The notes under the pieces: model-generated
What the model was told of the DNA's origin: nothing
The model's database searches: none
The model's input: the letters and a program-made list of their open reading frames with translations, nothing else
Part shown: positions 9,217 to 17,570 of the stretch, in pieces
Position numbering within the stretch: position 1 is the stretch's first letter
Layout: each line of letters opens with the position of its first letter
Translations under genes and position numbers: made by a program
Source: Cryomorphaceae bacterium
Lineage (GTDB): Bacteria; Bacteroidota; Bacteroidia; Flavobacteriales_D; Crocinitomicaceae
Length of the DNA: 64,000 nt
Direction: 5' to 3'
Assembly (NCBI GenBank): GCA_027490665.1
Contig: JAIXXP010000021.1
Span: 16,544-80,543, forward strand

Positions 9217-10001
9217 CGGCCGTCGCCATCTAAGATATTGCCTAAGCCTCCGAGAATGCCTCCTTCTTCTTTGCGGGTAGTAGTTCCGTAAGCTAAAATT
9301 CTGGCGGCTAATCTAGAAATCGGCAAACTTTGCAGCCATACTTTTCCTGGGCCTTTGAGCGTAGCAAAAAACAAGCCCTCACCTCCAAAAACAGTATTTT
9401 TGATACCTCCAACAAATTGGATGTCGTAATCGACGTCTTGGGTATAAGCGACAATACAACCGGTATCTACGCGCAATACTTCTCCAGGCATAAGGGTTCT
9501 TTCGGTAATGTATCCGCCCGCATGACAAAAAGCAAGGCCATCGCCTTCTAATTTTTGCATGATGAAACCTTCACCTCCAAAAAGGCCCGTACCTAACTTC
9601 CGCTGAAATTCAATACCTACACTCACACCTTTCGCCGCGCACAAAAACGCATCTTTTTGACATACAATTTTACCGTTGTATTGCAATAAATCAAAAGCGA
9701 TGATCTTGCCCGGATACGGTGATGCAAATGCTACGCGTGCCTTTCCAAAGCCTTGATTGGTAAAAGCGGTCATGAATAGGCTTTCGCCGGTTAGTAAACG
9801 TTTTCCAGCACTGAAGAGCTTACCCATAAAACCAGTTTGAGCCGAACCATCTCCAAAAATAGTTTGCATTTCGATGGCTTGATCCATGTACATAAATGCA
9901 CCCGCTTCGGCAATTGCGGTTTCTTGTGGGTCGAGCTCAATTTCGATGAGCTGCATTTCTTCTCCTTTGATGAAGTAGTCGATTTCGTGGTTGTTGCGCA
10001 T
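9213..10001 (-). CDS. AIM24 / TIGR00266 family protein
   Basis: A 262-residue soluble protein of the AIM24 family, whose members form a beta-roll fold and have no established enzymatic role. Typical features are alternating short beta strands and many Gly-rich turns (FGDGSAQTGFMGKLFSAGKRLLTGESLFMTAF, GTGLFGGEGFIMQ, GGIKNTVFGGEGLFF). The C-terminus is Gly-rich. The frame extends to 10073, but that would overlap the divergent gpsA start. The ATG at 9999-10001 begins the conserved region (NNHEIDYFIKG), so I chose it. It is divergent from gpsA across 59 bases and convergent with the CvfB-like gene, with which its stop codon overlaps. Confidence 0.85.
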   Translation of the reverse strand: MRNNHEIDYFIKGEEMQLIEIELDPQETAIAEAGAFMYMDQAIEMQTIFGDGSAQTGFMGKLFSAGKRLLTGESLFMTAFTNQGFGKARVAFASPYPGKIIAFDLLQYNGKIVCQKDAFLCAAKGVSVGIEFQRKLGTGLFGGEGFIMQKLEGDGLAFCHAGGYITERTLMPGEVLRVDTGCIVAYTQDVDYDIQFVGGIKNTVFGGEGLFFATLKGPGKVWLQSLPISRLAARILAYGTTTRKEEGGILGGLGNILDGDGR

Positions 10002-10048
10002 ATTTTTTTCTTGTAAAATTAGCAACAAAGTAGTTGCCGAGGATTGCT

Positions 10049-10056
10049 TAACTTTG
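10049..10056 (+). promoter_or_regulatory. Promoter -7 box (TAACTTTG) directly before gpsA
   Basis: TAACTTTG is a perfect match to the Bacteroidota primary-sigma -7 consensus TAnnTTTG. It ends 4 bases before the gpsA ATG at 10061. Transcription would therefore start at or next to the start codon, leaving almost no 5' leader. No clear -33 TTTG is seen at the expected distance. The consensus is established knowledge; its use here is inferred. Confidence 0.6.
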
Positions 10057-10060
10057 TCAA

Positions 10061-11059
10061 ATGGAAACAGCACAAAAAATTGCGGTTATCGGTGGAGGCA
10101 GTTGGGCCACAGCTTTAGTCAAAATTCTTTGCACAAATTACGCGCAGGTACATTGGTGGATGCGCAGCGAAGAAGCAATTGCCCATATTGAGCAGTTTGG
10201 ACACAATCCAAAATACTTGCAGTCCGTCTCTTTTGACACCAACCAATTGGTCTTGAGTTCAAATTTAGAACAAACGTTAAACGCTGTGGACTGGGTCGTA
10301 ATTGCAACACCTGCCGCTTTTCTCGAAGAAGCTTTTGCCGGAATTAACGAAGCTCATTTTGCCAACAAAGTGGTATTCTCAGCAGTAAAAGGTATTATCC
10401 CTTCCTACAACGCCATTCCAGCGCGGTTTATCCACAAAAGTTTTGGCGTGCCTTACGACCACATCGGTATCATTTCAGGGCCTTGTCATGCCGAAGAAGT
10501 AGCTATGGAAAGACTCTCATACCTTACTTTAGCGTGTTCGAACACCACTTATGCCCAACAAATGGCTAACTCTTTAAGCTGTCGGTACATCAAAACCACC
10601 ACCAGCGACGACCTCTTCGGTACTGAATTTTCCGCGGTCCTTAAAAATGTCTACGCTTTAGCAGCAGGTATTTGCCACGGATTGGGTTACGGCGATAACT
10701 TTCAAGCGGTTTTGGTTTCCAATGCCATTCAAGAAATTGAACGCTTCATCGATGTGATACATCCAGTACACCGCGACACCAAAACCAGTGCTTACCTCGG
10801 CGACCTGCTTGTTACTGCTTATTCCAACTTTTCGCGCAACAGAACATTTGGCTTCATGATTGGGAAAGGTTATTCCGTAAAAAGCGCCCAACTCGAAATG
10901 AATATGGTAGCAGAAGGCTATTACGCCACCAAAAGCTTACATGAAATCAATCAAAAATTTGGGGTAGATATGCCCATCCTAAGTGCGGTTTATCATATCA
11001 TTTATGAAAAAATTTCGCCTGCAATTGAAATGAAACTTTTAGCTGAAAAACTTGCCTAA
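10061..11059 (+). CDS. gpsA: NAD(P)H-dependent glycerol-3-phosphate dehydrogenase
   Basis: A 332-residue cytoplasmic enzyme that reduces dihydroxyacetone phosphate to sn-glycerol 3-phosphate, the first precursor of phospholipid head groups. The N-terminal Rossmann motif is IGGGSWATAL (about residues 10-19). Further signatures are SAVKGI, SGPCHAEEVA and the substrate-binding helix with the catalytic Lys in SAVLKNVYALAAGICHGLGYGDN. The length is typical. lysC begins one base after its stop codon, so the two genes form an operon. Confidence 0.96.
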   Translation: METAQKIAVIGGGSWATALVKILCTNYAQVHWWMRSEEAIAHIEQFGHNPKYLQSVSFDTNQLVLSSNLEQTLNAVDWVVIATPAAFLEEAFAGINEAHFANKVVFSAVKGIIPSYNAIPARFIHKSFGVPYDHIGIISGPCHAEEVAMERLSYLTLACSNTTYAQQMANSLSCRYIKTTTSDDLFGTEFSAVLKNVYALAAGICHGLGYGDNFQAVLVSNAIQEIERFIDVIHPVHRDTKTSAYLGDLLVTAYSNFSRNRTFGFMIGKGYSVKSAQLEMNMVAEGYYATKSLHEINQKFGVDMPILSAVYHIIYEKISPAIEMKLLAEKLA

Positions 11060-11060
11060 C

Positions 11061-12347
11061 ATGAAGGTTTTTAAATTTGGAGGTGCCTCTGTCAAGGACG
11101 CAGCTGCTGTCAAAAACGTGAGCGCTATCCTAGCGCGTTTTCCTAACCAAAAATTAGTGGTCGTTGTATCGGCAATGGGCAAAACTACCAATAAACTCGA
11201 AGAACTCATCGAGGCCTTGTACGCTCAGGATCATCGTATTTACGCCGGGCTTCTAGATGATATCAAAGCGTATCACTACGAAATAGCTGCCGGTTTATTC
11301 GCCGAAAAACATTTCCATATTTACAAAGAGCTCGAAGATATTTTTGAGCATTTGTCACAATTGTTTTTCAAACCATTAGCCGACAATCGTTCATTTCAAT
11401 ACGATCAAATTATTGCATTTGGCGAACTCATTTCGAGTAAAATGTTGGCGGCCTTTCTCAAAGACCAAGGCTACAGCGCAACATGGCTAGATGCCAAATC
11501 AATTATTCGCACCGACAACCAATATCAAGAGGCGCAGGTAGACTGGTCTAAGACCAAAGAATTGTGCGCACAAAAAGTATTGCCGTTATTGCATAGCACA
11601 GCAATCGCCATTACACAAGGATTCATCGGGCACACTTCCGAAGGCTTCACTACTACACTAGGTAGAGAAGGCTCCGATTACAGCGCAGGCATCCTCGCCT
11701 ACTGCTGCGAGGCAGAGAGTGTCACTATTTGGAAAGATGTACCGGGTATGCTCAATGCCGATCCTAAATATTTTGAAAAAACCCAATTGCTCTCCCAAAT
11801 TTCTTTCAAAGAAGCAATTGAGTTGTCTTATTATGGCGCAAGCGTAATCCATCCCAAAACCGTACAACCACTTCAACAAAAAAATATCCCGTTGTATGTG
11901 CGTTCGTTTGTAGATCCAGAAGCACCCGGCACCACCATTTCTGCCAATGCGGAGCGAGATGCTCAAATTCCGTCTTACATTGTCAAATTCAATCAAGTGC
12001 TCGTAACTTTTAGCACTAAGGATTTTTCATTTATTGCCGAAAAACAACTTTCTGAAATTTTTGCTGCTCTTGCAAAAATGCAAGCGCACATTAATGTCAT
12101 GCAAAATTCAGCGCTCAACTTTTCGGTGCTGCTAGATCGTAAGAAAATAGATGTTGACCAATTGCAAAAGCTACTTGGTGATACATACCACATGCGTTAC
12201 AACGAAAACCTAGAACTCGTCACCATTCGTCATTACAACGAAGCTATACTTGCCGAAATGTGCCGAAATAAAACCAGTTTGGTAAGTCAGCAAACACGCA
12301 CCACTGCCCGCTTGGTTTTACAACCAAAACAAGACGGACTTATTTAG
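11061..12347 (+). CDS. lysC: Aspartate kinase
   Basis: A 428-residue monofunctional aspartokinase that phosphorylates L-aspartate, the first step toward lysine, diaminopimelate, threonine and methionine. The N-terminal KFGGASVK (residues 4-11) binds ATP and aspartate. TTLGREGSDYSA is the second catalytic signature, followed by WKDVPGMLNADPK and SYYGASVIHPKTVQP. ACT-type regulatory sequence occupies roughly the last 115 residues, so feedback control by an amino acid is likely. There is no fused homoserine dehydrogenase. The ATG at 11061 is preferred over a TTG at 11052 inside gpsA. Diaminopimelate made from this branch is the substrate of MurE encoded in the same window. Confidence 0.95.
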   Translation: MKVFKFGGASVKDAAAVKNVSAILARFPNQKLVVVVSAMGKTTNKLEELIEALYAQDHRIYAGLLDDIKAYHYEIAAGLFAEKHFHIYKELEDIFEHLSQLFFKPLADNRSFQYDQIIAFGELISSKMLAAFLKDQGYSATWLDAKSIIRTDNQYQEAQVDWSKTKELCAQKVLPLLHSTAIAITQGFIGHTSEGFTTTLGREGSDYSAGILAYCCEAESVTIWKDVPGMLNADPKYFEKTQLLSQISFKEAIELSYYGASVIHPKTVQPLQQKNIPLYVRSFVDPEAPGTTISANAERDAQIPSYIVKFNQVLVTFSTKDFSFIAEKQLSEIFAALAKMQAHINVMQNSALNFSVLLDRKKIDVDQLQKLLGDTYHMRYNENLELVTIRHYNEAILAEMCRNKTSLVSQQTRTTARLVLQPKQDGLI

Positions 12348-12358
12348 ATTGATTCAAA

Positions 12359-12376
12359 ATACCACTTTTGTGGTAT
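12359..12376. promoter_or_regulatory. Perfect 7+4+7 inverted repeat between lysC and feoA
   Basis: ATACCAC-TTTT-GTGGTAT is a perfect inverted repeat, starting 11 bases after the lysC stop and ending 22 bases before the feoA -7 box. No T-run follows on the plus strand, so it is a poor intrinsic terminator. Its position suits an operator for feoAB, but it does not resemble a classical Fur box. A shorter CGAT-A-ATCG repeat lies at 12386-12394. Function is inferred from position only. Confidence 0.4.
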
Positions 12377-12398
12377 ATAAAAATTCGATAATCGGTCA

Positions 12399-12406
12399 TA
12401 TATTTG
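12399..12406 (+). promoter_or_regulatory. Promoter -7 box (TATATTTG) directly before feoA
   Basis: TATATTTG is a perfect TAnnTTTG box ending 3 bases before the feoA ATG at 12410. It predicts a leaderless or nearly leaderless feoA mRNA. No TTTG is visible at the standard -33 distance, which would fit a promoter that depends on an activator or is weak when iron is plentiful; that reading is speculative. Confidence 0.6.
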
Positions 12407-12409
12407 CAT

Positions 12410-12637
12410 ATGTCTCAGACACTCGATTCTATTTCGTTGCATCAGCTCGTAGAAATTTCTGCCATCGCAAGTTCGGCAATTGCCCCAAAACTTTCTGAAA
12501 TGGGCCTCACCAAAGGGCAAAAAATCAAAGCCATCTTTAAAGCACCCTTCGGAGACCCTATCGCCTATGAAATCAATGGCAATATCATATCGATGCGCAA
12601 AGAAGAGGCCATGCAAGTAGAAGTCCAAATGGCTTAA
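12410..12637 (+). CDS. feoA: Ferrous iron transport protein A (FeoA domain)
   Basis: A 75-residue cytoplasmic SH3-like protein that assists the FeoB Fe2+ transporter. The FeoA pattern is visible: an N-terminal lead (QTLDSISLHQLVEISAI), LSEMGLTKGQKIKAIFKAPFGDPIAYEINGN, and a terminal strand ISMRKEEAMQVEV. The ATG at 12410 follows the promoter box. A TTG two codons earlier lies inside that box and is rejected as the start. feoB begins 26 bases after the stop codon. Confidence 0.93.
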   Translation: MSQTLDSISLHQLVEISAIASSAIAPKLSEMGLTKGQKIKAIFKAPFGDPIAYEINGNIISMRKEEAMQVEVQMA

Positions 12638-12663
12638 AGCAAATTTCTTTAGCTTTGTAAGTC

Positions 12664-14604
12664 ATGAAAATCGCACTACTCGGCAATCCCAATACTGGCA
12701 AGAGCACAGTTTTCAATATGCTCACGGGTTTGCGCCAGCAAGTAGGTAATTTCCCCGGCGTAACTGTCGATAAAAAGCAAGGCAGCGTCAAAACGCCCAA
12801 ACACACCCAACAACTTCTTGATTTTCCGGGCACCTACAGCATATTTGCGCGCGCTCTAGACGAACAAGTTGTGCAGGACGTCCTGACCAACAAACAACAC
12901 CCAGACTTTCCGGATGCCGTTATTTATGTTGCTGACGCCGCGAATTTAGAACGAAACCTCTTGTTTTTTAGTCAGTTATACGACTTAGGTTTTCCTATAC
13001 TTTTAGTACTCAATATGTGGGATCGCGCACAACGCAAAGGCCTACGCATAAATGTTGAACTTCTTCAAAAACAGTTTCCTGCAGCGGCAATTGTTACCGC
13101 AAACGCTAGGGTTGCCATAGGTAAAGACCGCATTCTTCAAGCGCTTGATGCGCTTCCTAGCCAAGATAGAACCGCCTTTCATGACCTCGACCTCTCTGTG
13201 CTACTAACGGACAGCGCACAAACTGAAAACACCAACGCGCGTCTCGATAAATTGCGCAACCTAGGCCTTGTCCAAAGCGCGTCAACAACTACCGTAAATA
13301 ACTCCATGCGCCTAGATCGGATTTTGACACACCGCATCTACGGCTACCTTATTTTTACAGCCGTCTTACTGGTCATCTTTCAATTTATATTCAGTTTTGC
13401 GAGTATCCCCATGGATTTCATCGATGCACAGTTTGTACGTCTTAGTGCTTGGGTTGCGGACAGCCTTCCAGAAGGCCTGCTCAGCAAACTCATCTCTCAA
13501 GGACTCATTCCCGGCATAGGCGGCGTATTCGTTTTTGTGCCCCAAATAGCCATCTTATTTTTCTTTATTGCACTCCTAGAAGAAAGTGGCTATTTGTCAA
13601 GAGTTGTATTTATCATGGACCGCATCATGCGACCTTTTGGTCTCAATGGCAAGAGTGTAGTGCCTTTACTTTCTAGTGTTGCTTGTGCCATTCCTGGCAT
13701 TATGTCCGCTAGAACCATTTCCGATTGGAAAGAGCGCCTCATCACTATTTTAGTGGCTCCCTTTATGAGTTGCTCTGCCCGAATTCCCGTATATACTTTA
13801 CTTATTAGTTTGGTGATTCCCAAGAGCTATATCGGCGGCATTATCAACCTCCAAGGTCTCGTGCTCTTTGGCTTGTATGCACTTGGCATCCTCTTTGCAC
13901 TCGGCACCGCCTTCATCCTCAGATTTCTTGTCAGGAGCGGCAAACCAGGTTTCCATTTAATGGAATTGCCCGAATACAAAGCCCCTCGGATTTACAACGT
14001 AGGCATTGCTGTTTATGAAAAAGTAAAGATTTTTATTTTTGATGCCGGTAAAATCATTGTTGCCATTTCAATTTTACTTTGGGCATTGGCAACCTATGGT
14101 CCAAGCTCTAGAGATCAAAAATTAAAAGACCTTCAGCAGCAAACTATTTATATTCAAGCAACAAGTCTAGAACAACAAGAGCAAGAGAATTCACTTTTGC
14201 TATCACAATCATATATCGGGCATTTTGGCAAATGGATGGAACCTGCTATTGCACCACTCGGCTACGACTGGAAAATAGGCATTGCCCTTCTCAGTTCTTT
14301 TGCTGCTCGAGAAGTATTTGTAGGATCGCTTGCCACTATCTACGCCGTTGGCGACGACACCAATATCAACAAGCGTCTGGTTCAAAAACTACGCGCCGAA
14401 AAAAACGAAAGCGGACAGGTTGTGTATAGTTTAGCTACTGGAGCTTCGCTACTCGTCTTTTATGTTTTTGCCATGCAATGTATGGCCACATTAGCCGTGG
14501 TGAAACGCGAAACCAATTCTTGGAAATGGCCTTTACTCCAACTGGTATTCATGGGTTGCGTTGCCTATTTAAGTGCATTTTTTGTATATCAGCTCCTGAT
14601 ATAA
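12664..14604 (+). CDS. feoB: Ferrous iron transporter FeoB
   Basis: A 646-residue inner-membrane Fe2+ importer with an N-terminal G-protein domain. G1 is GNPNTGKS (about residues 7-14), the switch regions include NFPGVTVDKKQG, G3 is DFPGTYS and G4 is NMWD. The C-terminal half has multiple membrane segments, including the gate motifs SVACAIPGIMSARTI and CSARIPVY. The protein is somewhat shorter than E. coli FeoB (773) but normal for the family. TAGCTTTG at 12650-12657 matches the -7 consensus 6 bases before the ATG, so an internal promoter is possible besides co-transcription with feoA. Confidence 0.97.
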   Translation: MKIALLGNPNTGKSTVFNMLTGLRQQVGNFPGVTVDKKQGSVKTPKHTQQLLDFPGTYSIFARALDEQVVQDVLTNKQHPDFPDAVIYVADAANLERNLLFFSQLYDLGFPILLVLNMWDRAQRKGLRINVELLQKQFPAAAIVTANARVAIGKDRILQALDALPSQDRTAFHDLDLSVLLTDSAQTENTNARLDKLRNLGLVQSASTTTVNNSMRLDRILTHRIYGYLIFTAVLLVIFQFIFSFASIPMDFIDAQFVRLSAWVADSLPEGLLSKLISQGLIPGIGGVFVFVPQIAILFFFIALLEESGYLSRVVFIMDRIMRPFGLNGKSVVPLLSSVACAIPGIMSARTISDWKERLITILVAPFMSCSARIPVYTLLISLVIPKSYIGGIINLQGLVLFGLYALGILFALGTAFILRFLVRSGKPGFHLMELPEYKAPRIYNVGIAVYEKVKIFIFDAGKIIVAISILLWALATYGPSSRDQKLKDLQQQTIYIQATSLEQQEQENSLLLSQSYIGHFGKWMEPAIAPLGYDWKIGIALLSSFAAREVFVGSLATIYAVGDDTNINKRLVQKLRAEKNESGQVVYSLATGASLLVFYVFAMQCMATLAVVKRETNSWKWPLLQLVFMGCVAYLSAFFVYQLLI

Positions 14605-14628
14605 GTACAATTTCATTAACTTTCGATT

Positions 14629-14772
14629 ATGCAACAATTGTTGGTCATATCTATAGTTCTAATCGCAGTTATTTACTTACTGCGTCACTACTACCAATTG
14701 TTTTTTGCACAGCAAACTAATTGTAAAGGTTGTGGACTCACGCCAAAGCATTCCAATGAAACTCAAACATAA
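14629..14772 (+). CDS. FeoB-associated Cys-containing small membrane protein
   Basis: A 47-residue protein 24 bases after feoB. It has one N-terminal transmembrane helix (LLVISIVLIAVIYLL, about residues 4-18) and a short cytoplasmic tail with a single CxxC (NCKGCG, C32 and C35). This layout matches the FeoB-associated Cys-rich membrane proteins found next to feoB in Bacteroidota and Firmicutes, which are suspected to act like FeoC or NFeoB partners. It has fewer Cys residues than many relatives. TAACTTTC (14617-14624), one mismatch from the -7 consensus, lies 4 bases before the ATG. Its 3' end overlaps the corA start by 17 bases. Confidence 0.78.
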   Translation: MQQLLVISIVLIAVIYLLRHYYQLFFAQQTNCKGCGLTPKHSNETQT

Positions 14773-15763
14773 GGCACAAGCCTATCAATATGGCCAAGAT
14801 TTCTTTTCAGTCAAAACAGCTGAGGCTTCTGATTTTGCAAACGAATTCAATCCTGATTTAATAGATGCAGATAACGTCTATTGGCTCAATTTTCACAACC
14901 TCGACGACCGCACTAGCATAGAAAAACTCTGTCAGAAAATTGGCCTCGATAAACTCAGCACAGAAAGTATCTTCTTGCCACTCAGACGTGCTAAAGTTGA
15001 AGAATACCCTACTTATTTGTTTTTCCAATTACATACGCTTCATAACAATAGCAAAGATACCGAGCTAACAGATCAAATTACTTTTGTTTTAGGCGCTCAT
15101 TACTTGCTATCGTTTCAAACAAATGAAGGACAACATTTTAGCGAGGTTCGTGAGCGTATTGAAAAATCTAAAGGAAAAATTCGCAATCAAAAAGCTGACT
15201 TTTTGTTATTTCGTTTGCTCGATACTTTACTAGATGAACTTTTTCAATTCACAACTGAAGTCTCTGATGAGATAGATCGCATAGACAAACGCATCCATTC
15301 TCAAATGCAGTCTGACTTATTGCGTGAAATCGAACTCCAAAAAAGACAGCTCATTAATTTGAGAAAAATAGTTCAACCAATTAAGGATCTTCTTGCAGTG
15401 CTAGAATCCATGGACAATGCCCTTATTGAAAGCAGCAATAAGCATTATTATAAAAATCTTCGCAATAGTTGCGTGAGTCTAATTGAGGATATCGAAGCGC
15501 ACAAACAAATTCTAGACGGTCTAGCCAATTTGTATTATGCTGTTCAAGGGCAACGCATGAACCACATCATGAAAGTATTAACCGTGGTAAGTAGTATTTT
15601 TATTCCACTCACATTTATCGTTGGTGTGTACGGCATGAATTTCAAACACATGCCAGAATTAGGTTATCGATATGGTTATTACACCGTTGTCGGAGTCATG
15701 TTTGTAATGAGTTTAACCTTGCTACTGTTCTTCATGAAGCGCGGGTGGCTCAAGCGTGACTAG
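14756..15763 (+). CDS. corA: CorA family divalent cation (Mg2+/Co2+) transporter
   Basis: A 335-residue inner-membrane channel. The C-terminus carries two transmembrane helices with the CorA signature YGMNF at the end of the first (IFIPLTFIVGVYGMNF), a short periplasmic loop (KHMPELGYRYGY), then the second helix and a basic tail. The N-terminal 250 residues form the cytoplasmic funnel domain, rich in long helices (for example residues 130-240). The family carries Mg2+, Co2+ or other divalent ions; selectivity cannot be read here. I chose the ATG at 14756; TTG starts upstream lie inside the small Cys protein gene. The overlap with the feo cluster suggests joint transcription. Confidence 0.93.
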   Translation: MKLKHKAQAYQYGQDFFSVKTAEASDFANEFNPDLIDADNVYWLNFHNLDDRTSIEKLCQKIGLDKLSTESIFLPLRRAKVEEYPTYLFFQLHTLHNNSKDTELTDQITFVLGAHYLLSFQTNEGQHFSEVRERIEKSKGKIRNQKADFLLFRLLDTLLDELFQFTTEVSDEIDRIDKRIHSQMQSDLLREIELQKRQLINLRKIVQPIKDLLAVLESMDNALIESSNKHYYKNLRNSCVSLIEDIEAHKQILDGLANLYYAVQGQRMNHIMKVLTVVSSIFIPLTFIVGVYGMNFKHMPELGYRYGYYTVVGVMFVMSLTLLLFFMKRGWLKRD

Positions 15764-15808
15764 ATGTTAATGAAGTGTTAAATACCTTGAACTCGAAAAT
15801 AAGCTCCT

Positions 15809-15816
15809 TATCTTTC
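15809..15816 (+). promoter_or_regulatory. Probable promoter -7 box (TATCTTTC) for the DUF1573 gene
   Basis: TATCTTTC differs from TAnnTTTG at the last base only. It lies 20 bases before the ATG at 15837, giving a short leader. The 73-base gap after corA contains no other recognisable signal. Confidence 0.4.
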
Positions 15817-15836
15817 GGAAAGTTAAACTGATACAT

Positions 15837-16280
15837 ATGAAAAAATTATTGCTTTCTTTTGGTGTTGTTTTCATGGCTGTACTTGGCCTTAACAGCGTCA
15901 ATGCACAAATTGAAAAAGGTGCTAAAATTGAATTCAACAAAGAAGTACACGACTACGGTAACATCAAATATGGTGGTGAGCCTTATTGTTCTTTTGAGTT
16001 CAAAAACACTGGTGACGAACCGTTAATTATCTCTAACGCCAAAGGATCTTGTGGTTGTACAGTTCCTGAGTGGCCGAAAGAGCCAATTGCTCCAGGAGCA
16101 AAAGGAACTATCCGTGTGAAATACGACACGAATCGTCCAGGCCCGATCAACAAAAGCGTTACCATTACTTCAAATGCGCTCAATGAGCCAAATAAAGTAA
16201 TCCGCATCAAAGGTGAAGTTGGCCCTGCTCCAGAGAGCGGCATGCCAGTAAACAATACAGGTGCACCTACAAACAACTAA
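15837..16280 (+). CDS. DUF1573 secreted protein
   Basis: A 147-residue exported protein. The signal peptide (MKKLLLSFGVVFMAVLGLNSVNA, cut before Q) is clear. The mature part is a single DUF1573 / ASH-like beta-sandwich: INFKEVHDYG-type start, FEFKNTGDEPLIISNAKGSCGCTVPEWPKEPIAPG, then IRVKYDTNRPG and SVTITSNA. Two Cys residues in SCGC are typical of the family. DUF1573 proteins are abundant in Bacteroidota and have no agreed function; some carry roles near the envelope. The C-terminus (PESGMPVNNTGAPTNN) is low-complexity and probably disordered. The gene is monocistronic, ending at a strong terminator. Confidence 0.9.
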   Translation: MKKLLLSFGVVFMAVLGLNSVNAQIEKGAKIEFNKEVHDYGNIKYGGEPYCSFEFKNTGDEPLIISNAKGSCGCTVPEWPKEPIAPGAKGTIRVKYDTNRPGPINKSVTITSNALNEPNKVIRIKGEVGPAPESGMPVNNTGAPTNN

Positions 16281-16297
16281 ACTAAACAACCGTTTAT

Positions 16298-16329
16298 AAA
16301 AAAAGCCACTCTTAGGAGTGGCTTTTTTT
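16298..16329. terminator. Bidirectional intrinsic terminator between the DUF1573 gene and mtnC
   Basis: A perfect stem GCCACTC / GAGTGGC with loop TTAG, extended by an A-run on the left and a T-run on the right, so it can end transcription from both sides. It closes the plus-strand DUF1573 gene and the long minus-strand dcw-mtn operon. Confidence 0.9.
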
Positions 16330-16345
16330 GTTTATGTCAATTGAA

Positions 16346-17029
16346 TTAAATCTCTAAAAAAGTAGTTGCTGTATGCGGCCAACTCACTTGGGTACCTGGC
16401 CTTAACAACTGGATGGTTTGCATTCCTGCCGCCCCTGCGGCCTCTAGTTCAGCTGAAATATCTGACAAAAATAAAATCTGCTCTGCTTCAAAACCTAAAA
16501 ACTGTGTGATTTTTTGATAGGTTGCCAGCTCTTTTTTACTACCTGTTGTAGTGTCAAAATGATTGGAAAAATGACCTGATAAATCACCAAAATCGCTGAA
16601 CTGAAAAAGTAACTTTTGAGCAGCAATAGATCCTGAGGAGAATACGCCAATCTTTAAGCCCAAAGTTCGCCATTGATTGAGTGCAGTGGGTACGTCATCG
16701 TATACATGCCCTGTTATAGCGCCCGTTTCATAGGCATTTTTCCAAATGATGCCTTGCAAGGCTTTCAATGGCGTAAGTTTTCTATCTTCCTCGCTCCATT
16801 TATGCAGACAAGCAAGTACCTCTTCAGTAGTTGTGAGGTGGCGACCATCTTCTTGGGCGGCAATTTCAATCACTTCAGAAAATGCTTGTTTCACCTCATT
16901 GATTTGTGCATGTTTGGTGAGGTCGTTGAGATGTGTTCTGAAATACGGAAACAAGACTTCGTATACAAAATGTACAGAGCTAGTGGTGCCCTCGATATCC
17001 GTTAAAATATATTTGATGCGCTTATCCAA
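16346..17029 (-). CDS. mtnC: Acireductone synthase (enolase-phosphatase E1)
   Basis: A 227-residue HAD-superfamily enzyme of the methionine salvage pathway. It enolises and dephosphorylates 2,3-diketo-5-methylthiopentyl-1-phosphate to acireductone. HAD motif I is TDIEGTTSS (D11 nucleophile, with Glu in place of the usual second Asp, as in this family). Motif II is VFSSGS, and motif III/IV follows in FLSDISAELEAAGAAGMQTI. The only plausible start is TTG at 17029; no in-frame ATG occurs near the N-terminus, and the family begins just a few residues before the TDIEGTTSS motif. It overlaps mtnD by 8 bases and is the last gene of the operon. Confidence 0.93.
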   Translation of the reverse strand: MDKRIKYILTDIEGTTSSVHFVYEVLFPYFRTHLNDLTKHAQINEVKQAFSEVIEIAAQEDGRHLTTTEEVLACLHKWSEEDRKLTPLKALQGIIWKNAYETGAITGHVYDDVPTALNQWRTLGLKIGVFSSGSIAAQKLLFQFSDFGDLSGHFSNHFDTTTGSKKELATYQKITQFLGFEAEQILFLSDISAELEAAGAAGMQTIQLLRPGTQVSWPHTATTFLEI

Positions 17030-17567
17030 CAGTTGGTGCTTTAAAATTTTCGTATTTGGTTTCTACACCTGATTGGGTATAGTGTGGTGTCCAACCGGTC
17101 ATGTCCGTGAAAATGCGTATGGCTTTCACAAAAGGTGCTGTGGCTCCGGCATCAAACCAATGTTTAGTTCCGGTAGGCACACTAATGAGGTCTCCTCTTT
17201 GACACAACACATTGAATATTGGAGCATCTTGAAGATGGAACCAAAACAAGCCCTGTCCGTCGACAAAAAATCTAATTTCATCTTCGTCGTGGGTGTGTTC
17301 GGCAAGGAATTTCGCTCGAATTTGGTCATAATTTGGGGTGAGTGCATGAATGGAAATGACATCTGCACTTTGGTAACCACCATTTTCCATGAATGGTTTG
17401 AGATCTTTGGCGTATGCAGCTAGAATTTCTTCTTGACTTGCGTCATCGTTGAATTGAACACTGCAGGTCCATTGATCAAAAAAAACGCCGTATTGCGCTA
17501 AATAGTTCTTGATTTGAAGCGGGTCTTGGATTTGAACGGCTTCATCGGGAATAGAAAGAATGGCCAT
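17022..17567 (-). CDS. mtnD: Acireductone dioxygenase
   Basis: A 181-residue cupin enzyme of methionine salvage that oxidises acireductone to the keto acid precursor of methionine plus formate (Fe2+ form). The metal site HTHDEDE (HxHxxxE) is followed by IRFFVDGQGLFWF, then the second cupin motif GDLISVPTGTKHWFD with the distal His. Length and motif spacing are typical of the ARD family. It begins 3 bases after mtnB and overlaps mtnC. Confidence 0.96.
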   Translation of the reverse strand: MAILSIPDEAVQIQDPLQIKNYLAQYGVFFDQWTCSVQFNDDASQEEILAAYAKDLKPFMENGGYQSADVISIHALTPNYDQIRAKFLAEHTHDEDEIRFFVDGQGLFWFHLQDAPIFNVLCQRGDLISVPTGTKHWFDAGATAPFVKAIRIFTDMTGWTPHYTQSGVETKYENFKAPTVG

Positions 17568-17570
17568 TTG

